Notes under the pieces: generated by a model
What the model was told of the DNA's origin: nothing
Databases searched by the model: none
What the model saw: only the letters and a program-made list of their open reading frames with translations
Assembly (NCBI RefSeq): GCF_016864015.1
Contig: NZ_CP045067.1
Span: forward strand, 965,001 to 1,029,000
Length of the DNA stretch: 64,000 bases
Direction: 5' to 3'
From: Lacinutrix sp. WUR7
GTDB lineage: Bacteria; Bacteroidota; Bacteroidia; Flavobacteriales; Flavobacteriaceae
Part shown: one piece after another, positions 6,498 to 15,694 of the stretch
How positions within the stretch are numbered: the first letter of the stretch is position 1
Layout of the letters: every line of letters starts with the position of its first letter
Made by a program: the position numbers and the translations under genes

Positions 6498-7967
6498 ATG
6501 AAGAAGAGACTCCTTTTAAAAACAATCTTTGTAATTACCTTATTGACTCCTTTAATGCATTCTTGTGATAACGAGCCAGTAGACGCTATAATTATCCAAG
6601 ATTCTGATGGAGACGGAATACCTAATAATTTAGACAACTGTATTACTATTGCAAATCCTGACCAAGCAGATGATGATAATGATGGTATTGGTAACCCCTG
6701 TGATGAAGAAGCCAACCTAGACACAGATGGAGATGGCATACCAGACAATATTGATAATTGCATAGAAATAGCCAATCCAGATCAAGCCGATGACGATAAT
6801 GATGGTATTGGTAATACTTGTGATGATATTACCACTACTCCTTTATTTGAATGTATTAATGGTATGGCTGGTGAATATCCTTGTGACGGATATGATTTAA
6901 TGGCACAAATTCCTGTTTCTGTTTTAGCTAACACAATGGGGAATCCTGAAGGAAGCGATATTTGGGGATGGACAGATCCTTTAACAGGAAATGAATATGC
7001 ACTTATAGCAATGACAAACAGTACTGCTTTTGTAGATATTACAAACCCTACGGAACCCGTTTTTCTAGGAAGATTAGATACTGCTGATGGTGCTAATTTT
7101 TGGAGAGACGTAAAAGTATATAACAACCATGCTTATATTGTAGCAGATGGTAGTCAAAACTTAAATCATGGTATGCAAGTATTTGATTTAACGAAATTAA
7201 GAAATGTGACAAATCCTCCTATAAACTTCACATCAGACGCACATTATACCGAATTTGGAAAAGCCCACAACATTGTTATTAATGAAGATTCTGGCTATGC
7301 ATACGCAGTAGGCTCTAACACCTTTGGAGGTGGTGCTCATTTTATAAATATTCAAAATCCAACAAACCCAATAGCAGAAGGTGGTTTCAATGGCTATTCT
7401 CATGATGCACAAGTTGTAACGTATACAGGTCCTGATTCTGATTATTCTGGACATGAAATTTTAATAGGAAGTAATGAAAATGAAGTAGTAATAGCAGACA
7501 TAACAGATAAAGCTAATCCTGTTACTATTTCTACAATTGCGTACAACAATATTGGTTATACACATCAAGGTTGGTTTACAGAAGATTCTCGTTATTTTAT
7601 TCTTGGAGATGAAACCGATGAAATGGGATTTGGGAACAACACTAGAACCATTGTATTTGATTTTACTGATTTAGATAATCCTGCTTTTCATTTAGATTAT
7701 TTTGGACCAACTGCAGCCATAGATCATAATGGTTATGTAAAAGGAAACACTTATTTTCAAGCTAACTATTCTGCAGGATTAAGAATGATTGATATTACAA
7801 ATATTGCTTCTGGGACCATGGTAGAATCTGGTTTTTTTGATACACATCCAGAAAACAACAACACAAGTTTTAATGGTGCCTGGAGTGTTTATCCGTATTT
7901 TTCAAGCGGAAATATTATAATTAGCGATATAGAAAGAGGGCTATTAATAGTAAGAAAAAGTGAATAA
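6498..7967 (+). CDS. Choice-of-anchor B (LVIVD-type) lipoprotein with thrombospondin type 3 repeats
   Basis: 489 residues from the ATG at 6498; an ATG four codons earlier (6486) is less likely because MKKRLLLKT is a better signal start. A lipoprotein signal ends at Cys23 (PLMHSC). Then come two calcium-binding thrombospondin type 3 units (DSDGDGIP ... DNDGIGNPCD and DTDGDGIPDNIDNC ... DNDGIGNTCD). The rest is an LVIVD-like propeller of the choice-of-anchor B kind, with repeated text such as FVDITNPTEPVFLG, HFINIQNPTNPIAEG and VVIADITDKANPVTI. It is likely surface or periplasmic. First gene of a four-gene operon with MbnP and MbnH; its stop overlaps the next start by 8 bp. Confidence 0.88.
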   Translation: MKKRLLLKTIFVITLLTPLMHSCDNEPVDAIIIQDSDGDGIPNNLDNCITIANPDQADDDNDGIGNPCDEEANLDTDGDGIPDNIDNCIEIANPDQADDDNDGIGNTCDDITTTPLFECINGMAGEYPCDGYDLMAQIPVSVLANTMGNPEGSDIWGWTDPLTGNEYALIAMTNSTAFVDITNPTEPVFLGRLDTADGANFWRDVKVYNNHAYIVADGSQNLNHGMQVFDLTKLRNVTNPPINFTSDAHYTEFGKAHNIVINEDSGYAYAVGSNTFGGGAHFINIQNPTNPIAEGGFNGYSHDAQVVTYTGPDSDYSGHEILIGSNENEVVIADITDKANPVTISTIAYNNIGYTHQGWFTEDSRYFILGDETDEMGFGNNTRTIVFDFTDLDNPAFHLDYFGPTAAIDHNGYVKGNTYFQANYSAGLRMIDITNIASGTMVESGFFDTHPENNNTSFNGAWSVYPYFSSGNIIISDIERGLLIVRKSE

Positions 7968-9285
7968 CAAAACACATATTGTTTTAACCCTAATAGCAAG
8001 CCTTACCTTTATTTTATTAAATAGCTGTAAGTCGGATGATGATGTAGCTACCTCAGAAAATCTAGGTGAAATAGATGCTATTACTTCATTTGGTGGAACA
8101 AAAAACGAAAGCGCACAATCGGTTGTAAGCACACAAGATGGAGGTTATGCTATACTTGGTCACACCCAAAGTATGGACTTTGACATCACAGATAAACCAA
8201 ATGAAAGCTATGATTATTGGGTTTTAAAATTTGATACAGAAAACCAATTACAATGGAACAAAACCTATGGAGGTACTGGAGATGATAGAGGAAATACCAT
8301 TATTCAAACTACAGATGGAGGCTTTGCAATCTTAGGCCAAAGTGCTAGTGTTGATGAAGATGTAACCCAAAATAGCGGCGCTAAAGATTACTGGCTAACA
8401 AAACTAGATGCCGTTGGAAATATTATTTGGGAAAAATCTTTTGGATATTCAGGAGTAGATGTTGGTATTTCACTATTGCAAACCAATGATAATGGCTACT
8501 TTATAACTGGGATTCTCGATGTTTCCGCTTCCGGTGGAGCTGGAAACACAAAACATGCAGGAGGCGATTATTGGGCCATTAAATTAGATGCAACTGGAAA
8601 TACAATATGGAGTAAGTATTATGGAGGGTCTTATACCGATACACCTCATGATGCCGTTGAAACCAATGATGGTTATATTATTGTTGGTTCTTCAGATAGT
8701 GATGATGTAGATATTAATAACAACAAAGGAACGTATGACTTTTGGGTTGTAAAAATAGACACCACAGGAAATATTATTTGGGAAAAATCTTTTGGTGGAT
8801 CGGGAATTGATGAAGCTTGGGCCATCACAAATACGAATGATGGAAACTACATAGTAGTTGGTGATACCAGAAGTAATGACCAAGATGTTAGCAATTTACT
8901 TGGAGCTGCAGATCTATGGATTATAAAAATATCTCCTGATGGGGATTTAATCTGGGAAAAAACAATGGGTGGATCCAGTTTTGATGCTGGTCGTTCTATC
9001 TCAAAAACACAAGACAATGGTTTTATTATTTCTGGAAGTTCCAGAAGTGTTGACGGCGACTTAAATGCTAATAATGGTCAAAATGATGCTTGGGTTTTTA
9101 AAATAGATAACAATGCGAATGTAAGTTGGCAAAAAACAATTGGTGGTACAAACATAGATTTTGCTTATGATGCTGTACAACTACAAAACCTATCTTATGT
9201 TGCTGTTGGAGAATCTAGTAGTGATGACGCAGATTTAACAAATAATAAAGGTTTTACCGACCTACTAATAATAAAAATAAAATAA
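7960..9285 (+). CDS. Seven-repeat beta-propeller lipoprotein
   Basis: 441-residue lipoprotein; the start is GTG at 7960, overlapping the end of the previous gene, which implies translational coupling. The lipobox is ILLNSC with Cys23. The mature part is seven copies of a repeat of about 55 residues, each with the pattern FGG-S-x-x-D, a QTxDGGY/F-I-x-G strand, S-x-D-x-D, then DYWxxKLDxxGNxxW-K. This implies a seven-bladed propeller. Repeat 3 is longer (ILDVSASGGAGNTKHAGG). Such proteins are often labelled bulb-type lectin, but no sugar-binding site can be assigned. Its tight coupling to MbnP/MbnH suggests a structural or recognition role in that system. Confidence 0.85.
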   Translation: MNNKTHIVLTLIASLTFILLNSCKSDDDVATSENLGEIDAITSFGGTKNESAQSVVSTQDGGYAILGHTQSMDFDITDKPNESYDYWVLKFDTENQLQWNKTYGGTGDDRGNTIIQTTDGGFAILGQSASVDEDVTQNSGAKDYWLTKLDAVGNIIWEKSFGYSGVDVGISLLQTNDNGYFITGILDVSASGGAGNTKHAGGDYWAIKLDATGNTIWSKYYGGSYTDTPHDAVETNDGYIIVGSSDSDDVDINNNKGTYDFWVVKIDTTGNIIWEKSFGGSGIDEAWAITNTNDGNYIVVGDTRSNDQDVSNLLGAADLWIIKISPDGDLIWEKTMGGSSFDAGRSISKTQDNGFIISGSSRSVDGDLNANNGQNDAWVFKIDNNANVSWQKTIGGTNIDFAYDAVQLQNLSYVAVGESSSDDADLTNNKGFTDLLIIKIK

Positions 9286-9287
9286 TT

Positions 9288-10061
9288 ATGAAAAAGATTT
9301 TAGCGCTAGCTTTCTTCTCTATTTTATGCTTTTCGTGCGCGGAAGACACAGATGATAATATAAGTGAAAATGTTTCCGCAGCATTTAAATTTACACATAG
9401 CTGGAACGATACGCCAGTTACAAATTCCGACTTCAACAGCATTCAATTCACAAATGCTAATGGCGAAGAAATGAGTATCGAAAAATTACGTTATTTGGTC
9501 TCTAACATTAGATTTGAAAAAGCAAACGGAGAAATACAAAACACCAGTGGTTATTTTCTAATAGATGTAACTAATGATGTCAATTTAATTTTTCAGCCGT
9601 ATACACCAATCCCAAAAGGAGAATACACCAATGTTATTTTTACATTTGGATTTAATAACGAAGACAATTATAGCGAAACGTACGCCGATTTAAATTCAGA
9701 ATCTTGGAACGTTCCAGACATGCTTGGTGGTGGTTATCACTACATGCAATTGGAAGGTAAATTTATAGACAATACAGCTACCGAAACAGGTTATGCATAT
9801 CACGCCATTAGAGCTGTAGATAATTCAAATCCTGATAATTTACTTTTTCAAGATACCTTTATCGATGTAGAATTAGGTCCGGTTTCCATTACAAAAGACC
9901 TAACTTTTAATATAAATATGAATATTGCCGAATGGTTTAAAAACCCGAATTTATGGGATTTAAATACATTACACAATATGATGATGCCAAATTTTAATGC
10001 ACAAGTAATGATGTTTCAAAACGGACAAAATGTATTTTCTTTGACTGAAATTTCAGAATAA
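9288..10061 (+). CDS. MbnP-like copper-binding lipoprotein
   Basis: 257 residues with a lipoprotein signal ending at Cys17 (ILCFSC). The body matches the MbnP family: an N-terminal strand FKFTHSWNDTPV, the signature MSIEKLRYLVSNIRF, GYFLIDVTND, FTFGFNNEDNYSE, then GGGYHYMQLEGKF and a late FNINMNIAEWFKNP. MbnP proteins are extracytoplasmic and bind copper; in the known system the di-haem enzyme MbnH oxidises a Trp of MbnP to kynurenine. Several Trp residues are present here (for example in SWNDT, SWNVPD and EWFKNP). The MbnH-like gene follows after 2 bp, which strongly supports the pairing. Confidence 0.85.
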   Translation: MKKILALAFFSILCFSCAEDTDDNISENVSAAFKFTHSWNDTPVTNSDFNSIQFTNANGEEMSIEKLRYLVSNIRFEKANGEIQNTSGYFLIDVTNDVNLIFQPYTPIPKGEYTNVIFTFGFNNEDNYSETYADLNSESWNVPDMLGGGYHYMQLEGKFIDNTATETGYAYHAIRAVDNSNPDNLLFQDTFIDVELGPVSITKDLTFNINMNIAEWFKNPNLWDLNTLHNMMMPNFNAQVMMFQNGQNVFSLTEISE

Positions 10062-10063
10062 AA

Positions 10064-11131
10064 ATGAAGCATCGGTTTATATATAGTATTCTTTTCGTGT
10101 TCTGTCTGTCTTGTTCTAATGAGCCTTCAGACCTAAACGTATATATACCAACACCTAGTCCGTTACAAATTCCACAAGTATTCGAAGACCGTATTATTCC
10201 TCCAGTAATTCCAATAAATAATCCGCAAACGGAGGAAGGAATCGCTCTAGGAAAAAAACTTTTTTTCGACCCTATTTTATCCGCAGACAATACGCAAGCA
10301 TGTGCCTCTTGCCATAATCCTGGGAATGCATTTACAGATCCAGATAGGTTTAGCGTTGGTGTAGATGGCAGTATAGGTTCACGTAACTCGATGCCTCTAT
10401 TTAATTTAGCGTGGAATTATGACGAAAAATTCTTTTGGGACGGACGCGTTTTCAGCCTAGAGCATCAAGCATTAGAACCTGTTACAAACCCAATAGAAAT
10501 GAATGCTACCTGGGAAACGGTAATCACCAAATTAGAACAACACCCAGAATATCCGCAATTATTTGAAGAAGCTTTTGGTGCTAGTCCAATCACTAAAGAA
10601 TTAACCACAAAAGCACTGGCACAATTTGAACGGACTTTAATTTCTTCAAACTCTAAATTCGATAAACATTTATTAGGAGAAGCAACGCTTACGCCTCAAG
10701 AAGCAAACGGATTAAACGTTTTTATGGACGAAACCAAAGGAGACTGTTTTCATTGTCATGGAAACCCTAATAACCCACTTTGGACAGACAATATTTTTCA
10801 CAACAATGGTTTAGACGCAACATTTACAGACCTTGGATTGGGGGAAGTATCTGGTGATCCTGCAGATAATGGAAAATTTAAATCGCCTTCGCTACGTAAT
10901 TTATTATTTACAGCGCCATACATGCATGATGGTCGTTTCAACACTTTAGAAGAAGTCATTAATCACTATAGCGAAGGCTTACAAGATTCCCCAACCATAG
11001 ATCCATTAATGAAAAAAGTGAATCAAGGTGGTGTACAACTTACAAATTCAGATAAAGCAGACCTAAAAGCATTTCTTTTATCACTTTCAGACCCTTCATT
11101 CACAACCAATCCTGCTTTTATCAATCCATAG
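10064..11131 (+). CDS. MbnH-like di-haem cytochrome c peroxidase family protein
   Basis: 355-residue lipoprotein (FCLSC, Cys17) of the bacterial di-haem peroxidase/MauG superfamily. Two c-type haem motifs are visible: CASCH (80-84) and CFHCH (228-232). The distal region has the typical KFKSPSLRNLLFTAPYMHDGRF segment. Family members either reduce hydrogen peroxide or make protein modifications. Because it sits 2 bp after an MbnP-like gene, modification of MbnP (Trp to kynurenine) is the more likely role, as known for MbnH/MbnP. Last gene of the operon. Haem attachment requires a cytochrome c maturation system elsewhere in the genome. Confidence 0.9.
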   Translation: MKHRFIYSILFVFCLSCSNEPSDLNVYIPTPSPLQIPQVFEDRIIPPVIPINNPQTEEGIALGKKLFFDPILSADNTQACASCHNPGNAFTDPDRFSVGVDGSIGSRNSMPLFNLAWNYDEKFFWDGRVFSLEHQALEPVTNPIEMNATWETVITKLEQHPEYPQLFEEAFGASPITKELTTKALAQFERTLISSNSKFDKHLLGEATLTPQEANGLNVFMDETKGDCFHCHGNPNNPLWTDNIFHNNGLDATFTDLGLGEVSGDPADNGKFKSPSLRNLLFTAPYMHDGRFNTLEEVINHYSEGLQDSPTIDPLMKKVNQGGVQLTNSDKADLKAFLLSLSDPSFTTNPAFINP

Positions 11132-11195
11132 ATTTTTCTTATAAAAACATCACTAATATAATGTAAGCTTATATGGAAATCCATGACTTATATTG

Positions 11196-11203
11196 TATAT
11201 TTG
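11196..11203 (+). promoter_or_regulatory. -7 box of the suf operon
   Basis: TATATTTG matches TAnnTTTG and lies 31 bp before the ATG at 11235. It lies inside the region that an upstream in-frame ATG (11193) would translate, so that upstream start is rejected. Confidence 0.65.
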
Positions 11204-11234
11204 CACTCTATTTAGACAAAATCTATTTAATAAT

Positions 11235-11564
11235 ATGATAAAAGTTTCAGAAACAGCTAAGAAGAAAGTTATAGAACTTATGACCGATGAAGGCTACAAT
11301 GCAGCAACAGACTACGTTCGTGTTGGTGTAAAAAGTGGAGGTTGCTCTGGTTTATCTTATGATTTAAAATTTGATAAAGAAATACAAGAAGAAGATAAAA
11401 TGTTTGAAGACAACGAAGTAAAAATTATTGTCGACAAAAAAAGCTTTTTGTACTTAATAGGAACAACACTAGAATATTCTGGAGGATTAAACGGAACAGG
11501 TTTCGTGTTTAATAATCCAAACGCAAACCGAACTTGTGGTTGCGGAGAATCTTTTTCATTATAA
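11235..11564 (+). CDS. HesB/IscA family iron-sulfur assembly protein (SufA-like)
   Basis: 109 residues from the ATG at 11235. It has the A-type carrier signature: Cys37 in KSGGCSGLSYDLKF and Cys101/Cys103 in NRTCGCGESFSL. These three Cys residues carry an Fe-S cluster or iron during delivery to target proteins. The start at 11235 fits the family and the -7 box just upstream. It is the first gene of the suf operon, followed by sufB after 19 bp. Confidence 0.95.
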   Translation: MIKVSETAKKKVIELMTDEGYNAATDYVRVGVKSGGCSGLSYDLKFDKEIQEEDKMFEDNEVKIIVDKKSFLYLIGTTLEYSGGLNGTGFVFNNPNANRTCGCGESFSL

Positions 11565-11583
11565 TTAAACGGAAAGACAAATT

Positions 11584-13032
11584 ATGTCAAAGTATACAGA
11601 GGACGACCTTAGAGAAGAATTAAAAACCAAAGAATATGAATATGGTTTTTTTACAGATATTGAATCTGAAACATTTCCTATTGGTTTAAATGAAGATATT
11701 GTGCGTGCTATTTCTAAAAAGAAAAACGAACCACAATGGATGACAGATTGGCGACTAGAAGCCTTTAAGGTTTGGAAAGAAATGGAAGAACCAGATTGGG
11801 CAAATGTAAATTATACAAAGCCAGATTTTCAAGCTATTGCTTATTACTCTGCTCCTGTTGCTGTAGATCCTAACAAAACATTAGACGATGTAGATCCAGA
11901 TCTATTAGCGATGTATAAAAAGCTAGGAATTTCTGTAGACGAACAAAAGAAAATGAACAATGTCGCAATGGATATTGTTGTAGATTCTGTTTCGGTTGCA
12001 ACTACTTTCAAAAAAACATTAGCAGAAAAAGGTATTATTTTTATGCCAATTTCTGAAGCAATACAAGAACATCCAGAACTGGTAAGAAAATATATTGGTA
12101 CTATTGTTCCAACAACCGACAACTTTTATGCGGCTTTAAATTCGGCAGTATTTAGTGATGGTTCGTTTTGTTACATCCCAAAAGGCGTAAAATGCCCAAT
12201 GGAATTATCTACTTATTTCAGAATCAACCAAGGAGGAACCGGACAATTTGAACGCACATTATTGGTTGCAGACGAAGGTAGTTATGTATCGTACCTAGAA
12301 GGTTGTACAGCACCAAGTCGTGATGAAAATCAATTACATGCAGCCGTTGTAGAGCTTATTGCTTTAGACGATGCAGAAATTAAATATTCTACAGTACAAA
12401 ACTGGTATCCTGGAAATGATAAAGGTGTTGGTGGTGTTTACAACTTTGTAACCAAACGTGGTTTATGCGAGAAAAACGCAAAAATCTCTTGGACACAAGT
12501 AGAAACAGGATCTGCAGTAACTTGGAAATATCCTTCCTGTATCTTAAAAGGAGACAATTCGGTTGGCGAATTTTATTCTATTGCGGTAACTAATAATTAC
12601 CAACAAGCAGATACTGGTACCAAAATGATTCACTTAGGAAAAAACACCAAGTCGACTATTATATCTAAAGGTATTTCAGCAGGTAAATCACAAAACTCCT
12701 ACAGAGGTTTAGTACATGTTAGCGCTCGCGCAGAAAACGCACGTAACTTTAGCCAATGTGATAGTTTATTAATGGGGAATGAATGTGGCGCACATACGTT
12801 TCCATACATTGAAGCAAAAAATAAAACAGCACAAATAGAACACGAAGCTACGACAAGTAAAATTGGAGAAGATCAAATTTTCTATTGTAACCAACGTGGT
12901 ATTGATACCGAAAAAGCCATTGCATTAATTGTAAACGGTTTTAGTAAAGATGTATTAAATAAATTACCAATGGAATTTGCTGTAGAAGCACAAAAACTTT
13001 TAGAAATATCTCTAGAAGGAAGTGTAGGATAA
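11584..13032 (+). CDS. sufB: Fe-S cluster scaffold protein SufB
   Basis: 482-residue SufB, the main scaffold subunit of the SufBC2D complex, where clusters are built from sulfur supplied by SufS-SufE. Family landmarks are [43 protein letters not shown] cut across the conserved C-terminal core, and [14 protein letters not shown]. The beta-helix middle and length match the family (about 480). The operon continues with a lipoprotein gene and sufC, not directly with sufC as in E. coli. A 20-bp palindrome follows 5 bp after the stop codon and may form a stem in the mRNA. Confidence 0.97.
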   Translation: MSKYTEDDLREELKTKEYEYGFFTDIESETFPIGLNEDIVRAISKKKNEPQWMTDWRLEAFKVWKEMEEPDWANVNYTKPDFQAIAYYSAPVAVDPNKTLDDVDPDLLAMYKKLGISVDEQKKMNNVAMDIVVDSVSVATTFKKTLAEKGIIFMPISEAIQEHPELVRKYIGTIVPTTDNFYAALNSAVFSDGSFCYIPKGVKCPMELSTYFRINQGGTGQFERTLLVADEGSYVSYLEGCTAPSRDENQLHAAVVELIALDDAEIKYSTVQNWYPGNDKGVGGVYNFVTKRGLCEKNAKISWTQVETGSAVTWKYPSCILKGDNSVGEFYSIAVTNNYQQADTGTKMIHLGKNTKSTIISKGISAGKSQNSYRGLVHVSARAENARNFSQCDSLLMGNECGAHTFPYIEAKNKTAQIEHEATTSKIGEDQIFYCNQRGIDTEKAIALIVNGFSKDVLNKLPMEFAVEAQKLLEISLEGSVG

Positions 13033-13037
13033 TTGTC

Positions 13038-13057
13038 ATTCCTGCGAAGGCAGGAAT
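13038..13057. repeat. Dispersed 20-bp palindrome, copy 2
   Basis: attcctgcgaaggcaggaat, identical to copy 1 at 1236. It starts 5 bp after the sufB stop codon. As RNA it would form a short strong hairpin between sufB and the lipoprotein gene. It has no T-run, so read-through is expected. Confidence 0.85.
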
Positions 13058-13112
13058 CTTATAAATTGAATTCAAAATATATTAAATTAAGTTTATTTTC
13101 AAATTTAAAAAA

Positions 13113-13529
13113 ATGAAAAAATTAGTATTCTTATTAGTATTAGCGGTAGCATTTACAAGCTGTAAAAACGAAGCAAAAAAAGACAACACAGAAACTACCG
13201 AAACAGAAGATGGTAGAACAGCAAAACAAAGTGATGGCTTAACCTTACTTAAAGGGGAGTTTGTGTATTATGCAGATGCTGCAGTATTACAAACAAAAAA
13301 CCAGATTTATGGTGTTATCTTAAACGATAAGGTTACCGAATTAAACAAAAAAGCCAAAGACTTTAAAAAAGAAGACACAGACTTTGTGATGATAGAAGTT
13401 AGAGGTGAAATTAAGCCAAAACCGGAAGGAGAAGAAGGTTGGGATAATCAAGTAGATATTAAAGAAATACTAAATATTTCTGCTATCGATACACAAGCAG
13501 AAAACGTTGTAAAATTAGGTACAAAATAA
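13113..13529 (+). CDS. Suf-operon lipoprotein of unknown function
   Basis: 138-residue protein with a lipoprotein signal (VAFTSC, Cys17), followed by a charged linker rich in Glu, Thr and Lys. The body (about 50-138) looks like a small beta fold: [21 protein letters not shown], then [20 protein letters not shown] and [10 protein letters not shown]. This pattern resembles the OB-like C-terminal domain of NlpE-type lipoproteins, but that is only a resemblance. The gene lies inside the suf operon, 80 bp after sufB and 2 bp before sufC. A lipoprotein outside the cytoplasm cannot take part directly in cytosolic cluster assembly, so it may sense or report envelope metal or oxidative stress. Confidence 0.8.
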   Translation: MKKLVFLLVLAVAFTSCKNEAKKDNTETTETEDGRTAKQSDGLTLLKGEFVYYADAAVLQTKNQIYGVILNDKVTELNKKAKDFKKEDTDFVMIEVRGEIKPKPEGEEGWDNQVDIKEILNISAIDTQAENVVKLGTK

Positions 13530-13531
13530 TT

Positions 13532-14284
13532 ATGTTAAAAATAAACAACTTACACGCAAGTGTAGAAGACAAGTCTATTTTAAAAGGAATTAATCTAGAA
13601 GTAAAAGCTGGTGAAGTACACGCTATCATGGGACCAAATGGTTCTGGTAAAAGTACTCTAGCTTCTGTAATTGCAGGAAAAGAAGAATATGAAGTTACCG
13701 ATGGAAACATTCTTTTAAACGGTGAAGATATCGAAGATCTTGCAGCAGAAGAGCGCGCACATAAAGGTATATTTCTTTCTTTTCAATATCCTGTAGAAAT
13801 TCCTGGAGTTTCGGTAACCAACTTTATAAAAACGGCTATCAACGCGAATCGTAAAGCAAAAGGTTTAGAAGACATGCCTGCAAAAGACATGTTAAAAATG
13901 ATTCGTGAGAAATCAGAATTATTAGAAATAGATAGAAAATTCTTATCTAGATCTTTAAACCAAGGTTTTTCTGGTGGAGAGAAAAAACGTAATGAGATTT
14001 TTCAAATGGCAATGCTAGAGCCTAAGCTTGCTATTCTAGATGAAACAGATTCAGGTTTAGATATCGATGCATTACGTATTGTAGCAAATGGAGTAAACAA
14101 ATTGAAAAGCGAAGACAATGCTGTGATTTTAATTACGCACTACCAACGTTTATTAGATTATATCAAACCAGACTTTGTACACGTTTTATACAATGGTAAA
14201 ATTGTAAAATCGGGAACTGCTGCTCTAGCGCATGAGTTAGAAGAAAAAGGGTACGATTGGATTAAAGAAGAAGTGAACGCTTAA
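13532..14284 (+). CDS. sufC: Fe-S cluster assembly ATPase SufC
   Basis: 250-residue ABC-type ATPase of the SufBC2D scaffold. Walker A is GPNGSGKST (34-42), the signature is [11 protein letters not shown], Walker B is [17 protein letters not shown] and the H-loop is in [15 protein letters not shown] binding drives the shape change that exposes the SufB-SufD interface. It starts 2 bp after the lipoprotein gene. A 25-bp perfect inverted repeat pair follows immediately after its stop. Confidence 0.98.
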   Translation: MLKINNLHASVEDKSILKGINLEVKAGEVHAIMGPNGSGKSTLASVIAGKEEYEVTDGNILLNGEDIEDLAAEERAHKGIFLSFQYPVEIPGVSVTNFIKTAINANRKAKGLEDMPAKDMLKMIREKSELLEIDRKFLSRSLNQGFSGGEKKRNEIFQMAMLEPKLAILDETDSGLDIDALRIVANGVNKLKSEDNAVILITHYQRLLDYIKPDFVHVLYNGKIVKSGTAALAHELEEKGYDWIKEEVNA

Positions 14285-14285
14285 C

Positions 14286-14363
14286 TGTCATTCCTGCGAA
14301 GGCAGGAATCCACAATAAAAATTACAGTTAAATTAAAAGATTCCTGCCTTCGCAGGAATGACA
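14286..14363. repeat. Perfect 25-bp inverted repeat between sufC and sufD (palindrome copies 3 and 4)
   Basis: Arms 14286-14310 and 14339-14363 are exact reverse complements, separated by 28 bp. Each arm contains one copy of the dispersed palindrome (14290-14309 and, inverted, 14340-14359). As RNA it can form either one long 25-bp hairpin or two small hairpins. The second arm contains an in-frame ATG (14358) and ends 6 bp before the preferred sufD start, so folding could limit sufD translation. Confidence 0.85.
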
Positions 14364-14369
14364 AAAAAA

Positions 14370-15683
14370 ATGGATTTAAAAGAAAAATTAGTTTCCTCAT
14401 TTTTAGCTTTCGAAAATCATGCAGACTTAGACAGTCCTATTCATGATATTCGTACCGAAGCTATAAAAACTTTTGAAACGGAAGGATTTCCTTCTAAAAA
14501 AGAAGAAGCTTGGAAATATACATCGTTAAACAGTGTTTTAAAACATGACTATAGTGTTTTCCCTAAACAAGAAAACGCCATTGAATATAGTGATGTGAAA
14601 AAGTATTTTATTCATGATATAGATACCTATAATATTGTATTTATTGATGGTAAATTTGCTTCACACTTATCGCAAACTACACATGACGGACTAGACGTTT
14701 GTTTAATGTCTGCTGCTTTAAGCAAACCAAAATACCGTTTAATTATTGAAAACTATTTTAATAAAGTAGCTACAAAAGATAGCCTTACTTCATTAAATAC
14801 GGCATTTGCACAAGAAGGAGCTTATATTCATATCCCTAAAAACACATTGGTAAATAAGCCAATTCAAATTATACATTTCTCTACAGGTAGCGAAGTTGCG
14901 TTAATGCAACAACCGCGTAACTTAATTGTTGTAGACGAAAATTCGCATGTTCAAATTATTGAACGTCACCAAAGTTTAACAGACAATCCTGTTTTAACCA
15001 ATAGTGTCACAGAAATTTTTGGAAACAAACGCGCCATTGTAGATTACTATAAAATTCAAAACGATAACGTAAACGCATCTTTAATCGACAGTACTTTTGT
15101 GAATCAAAAACGCGAAAGTCATATCTCTGTGCATACCTTTAGTTTTGGTGGTAAGTTAACACGTAACAATCTTAACTTTTACCAAAATGGAGAACACATG
15201 GATTCTACATTAAATGGTATCACGATTATTGGCGACAAACAACACGTAGATCACAACACCTTAGTGCATCATATAGAACCAAATTGCGAGAGTCATCAAG
15301 ACTACAAAGGGATCTTTAACGATAGCGCAACTGGAGTTTTTAATGGTAAAGTAGTGGTAAACAAAGAAGCGCAAAAAACCAATGCCTTTCAGTCTAATAA
15401 CAACATATTATTAAGCGATAAAGCAACTATAAACTCGAAGCCACAACTAGAAATTTTTGCAGATGATGTAAAATGTTCACACGGTTGTACTATTGGTCAG
15501 CTAGATGATAGCGCGATGTTTTATTTGCGTTCTCGTGGTATTCCAGAAAAAGAAGCCAAAGCTTTATTAATGTATGCATTTGCGAATAACGTATTAGAAA
15601 CGGTAAAAATTCCGGAACTTAAAAAACGTATTAATAAGCTTATAGCAACAAAATTAGGTGTTAATATAGGTTTCGATTTATAA
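14370..15683 (+). CDS. sufD: Fe-S cluster assembly protein SufD
   Basis: 437 residues from the ATG at 14370 (MDLKEKLVSSF). An ATG four codons upstream lies inside the palindromic repeat, so it is less likely to be the native start. SufD pairs with SufB through the shared C-terminal beta-helix domain. The conserved DVKCSHGCTIGQLDD segment carries the His that corresponds to the functional SufD His in E. coli. It ends with the usual YLRSRGIPEKEAKALLMYAF motif. Last gene of the first suf block; a strong terminator follows at 15765-15804. Confidence 0.97.
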   Translation: MDLKEKLVSSFLAFENHADLDSPIHDIRTEAIKTFETEGFPSKKEEAWKYTSLNSVLKHDYSVFPKQENAIEYSDVKKYFIHDIDTYNIVFIDGKFASHLSQTTHDGLDVCLMSAALSKPKYRLIIENYFNKVATKDSLTSLNTAFAQEGAYIHIPKNTLVNKPIQIIHFSTGSEVALMQQPRNLIVVDENSHVQIIERHQSLTDNPVLTNSVTEIFGNKRAIVDYYKIQNDNVNASLIDSTFVNQKRESHISVHTFSFGGKLTRNNLNFYQNGEHMDSTLNGITIIGDKQHVDHNTLVHHIEPNCESHQDYKGIFNDSATGVFNGKVVVNKEAQKTNAFQSNNNILLSDKATINSKPQLEIFADDVKCSHGCTIGQLDDSAMFYLRSRGIPEKEAKALLMYAFANNVLETVKIPELKKRINKLIATKLGVNIGFDL

Positions 15684-15694
15684 AATATTTATTG

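Noticed and set aside
6452-6775. Minus-strand frame opposite the thrombospondin type 3 repeats
   Set aside because: Its repetitive product simply mirrors the repetitive DNA of the real gene.
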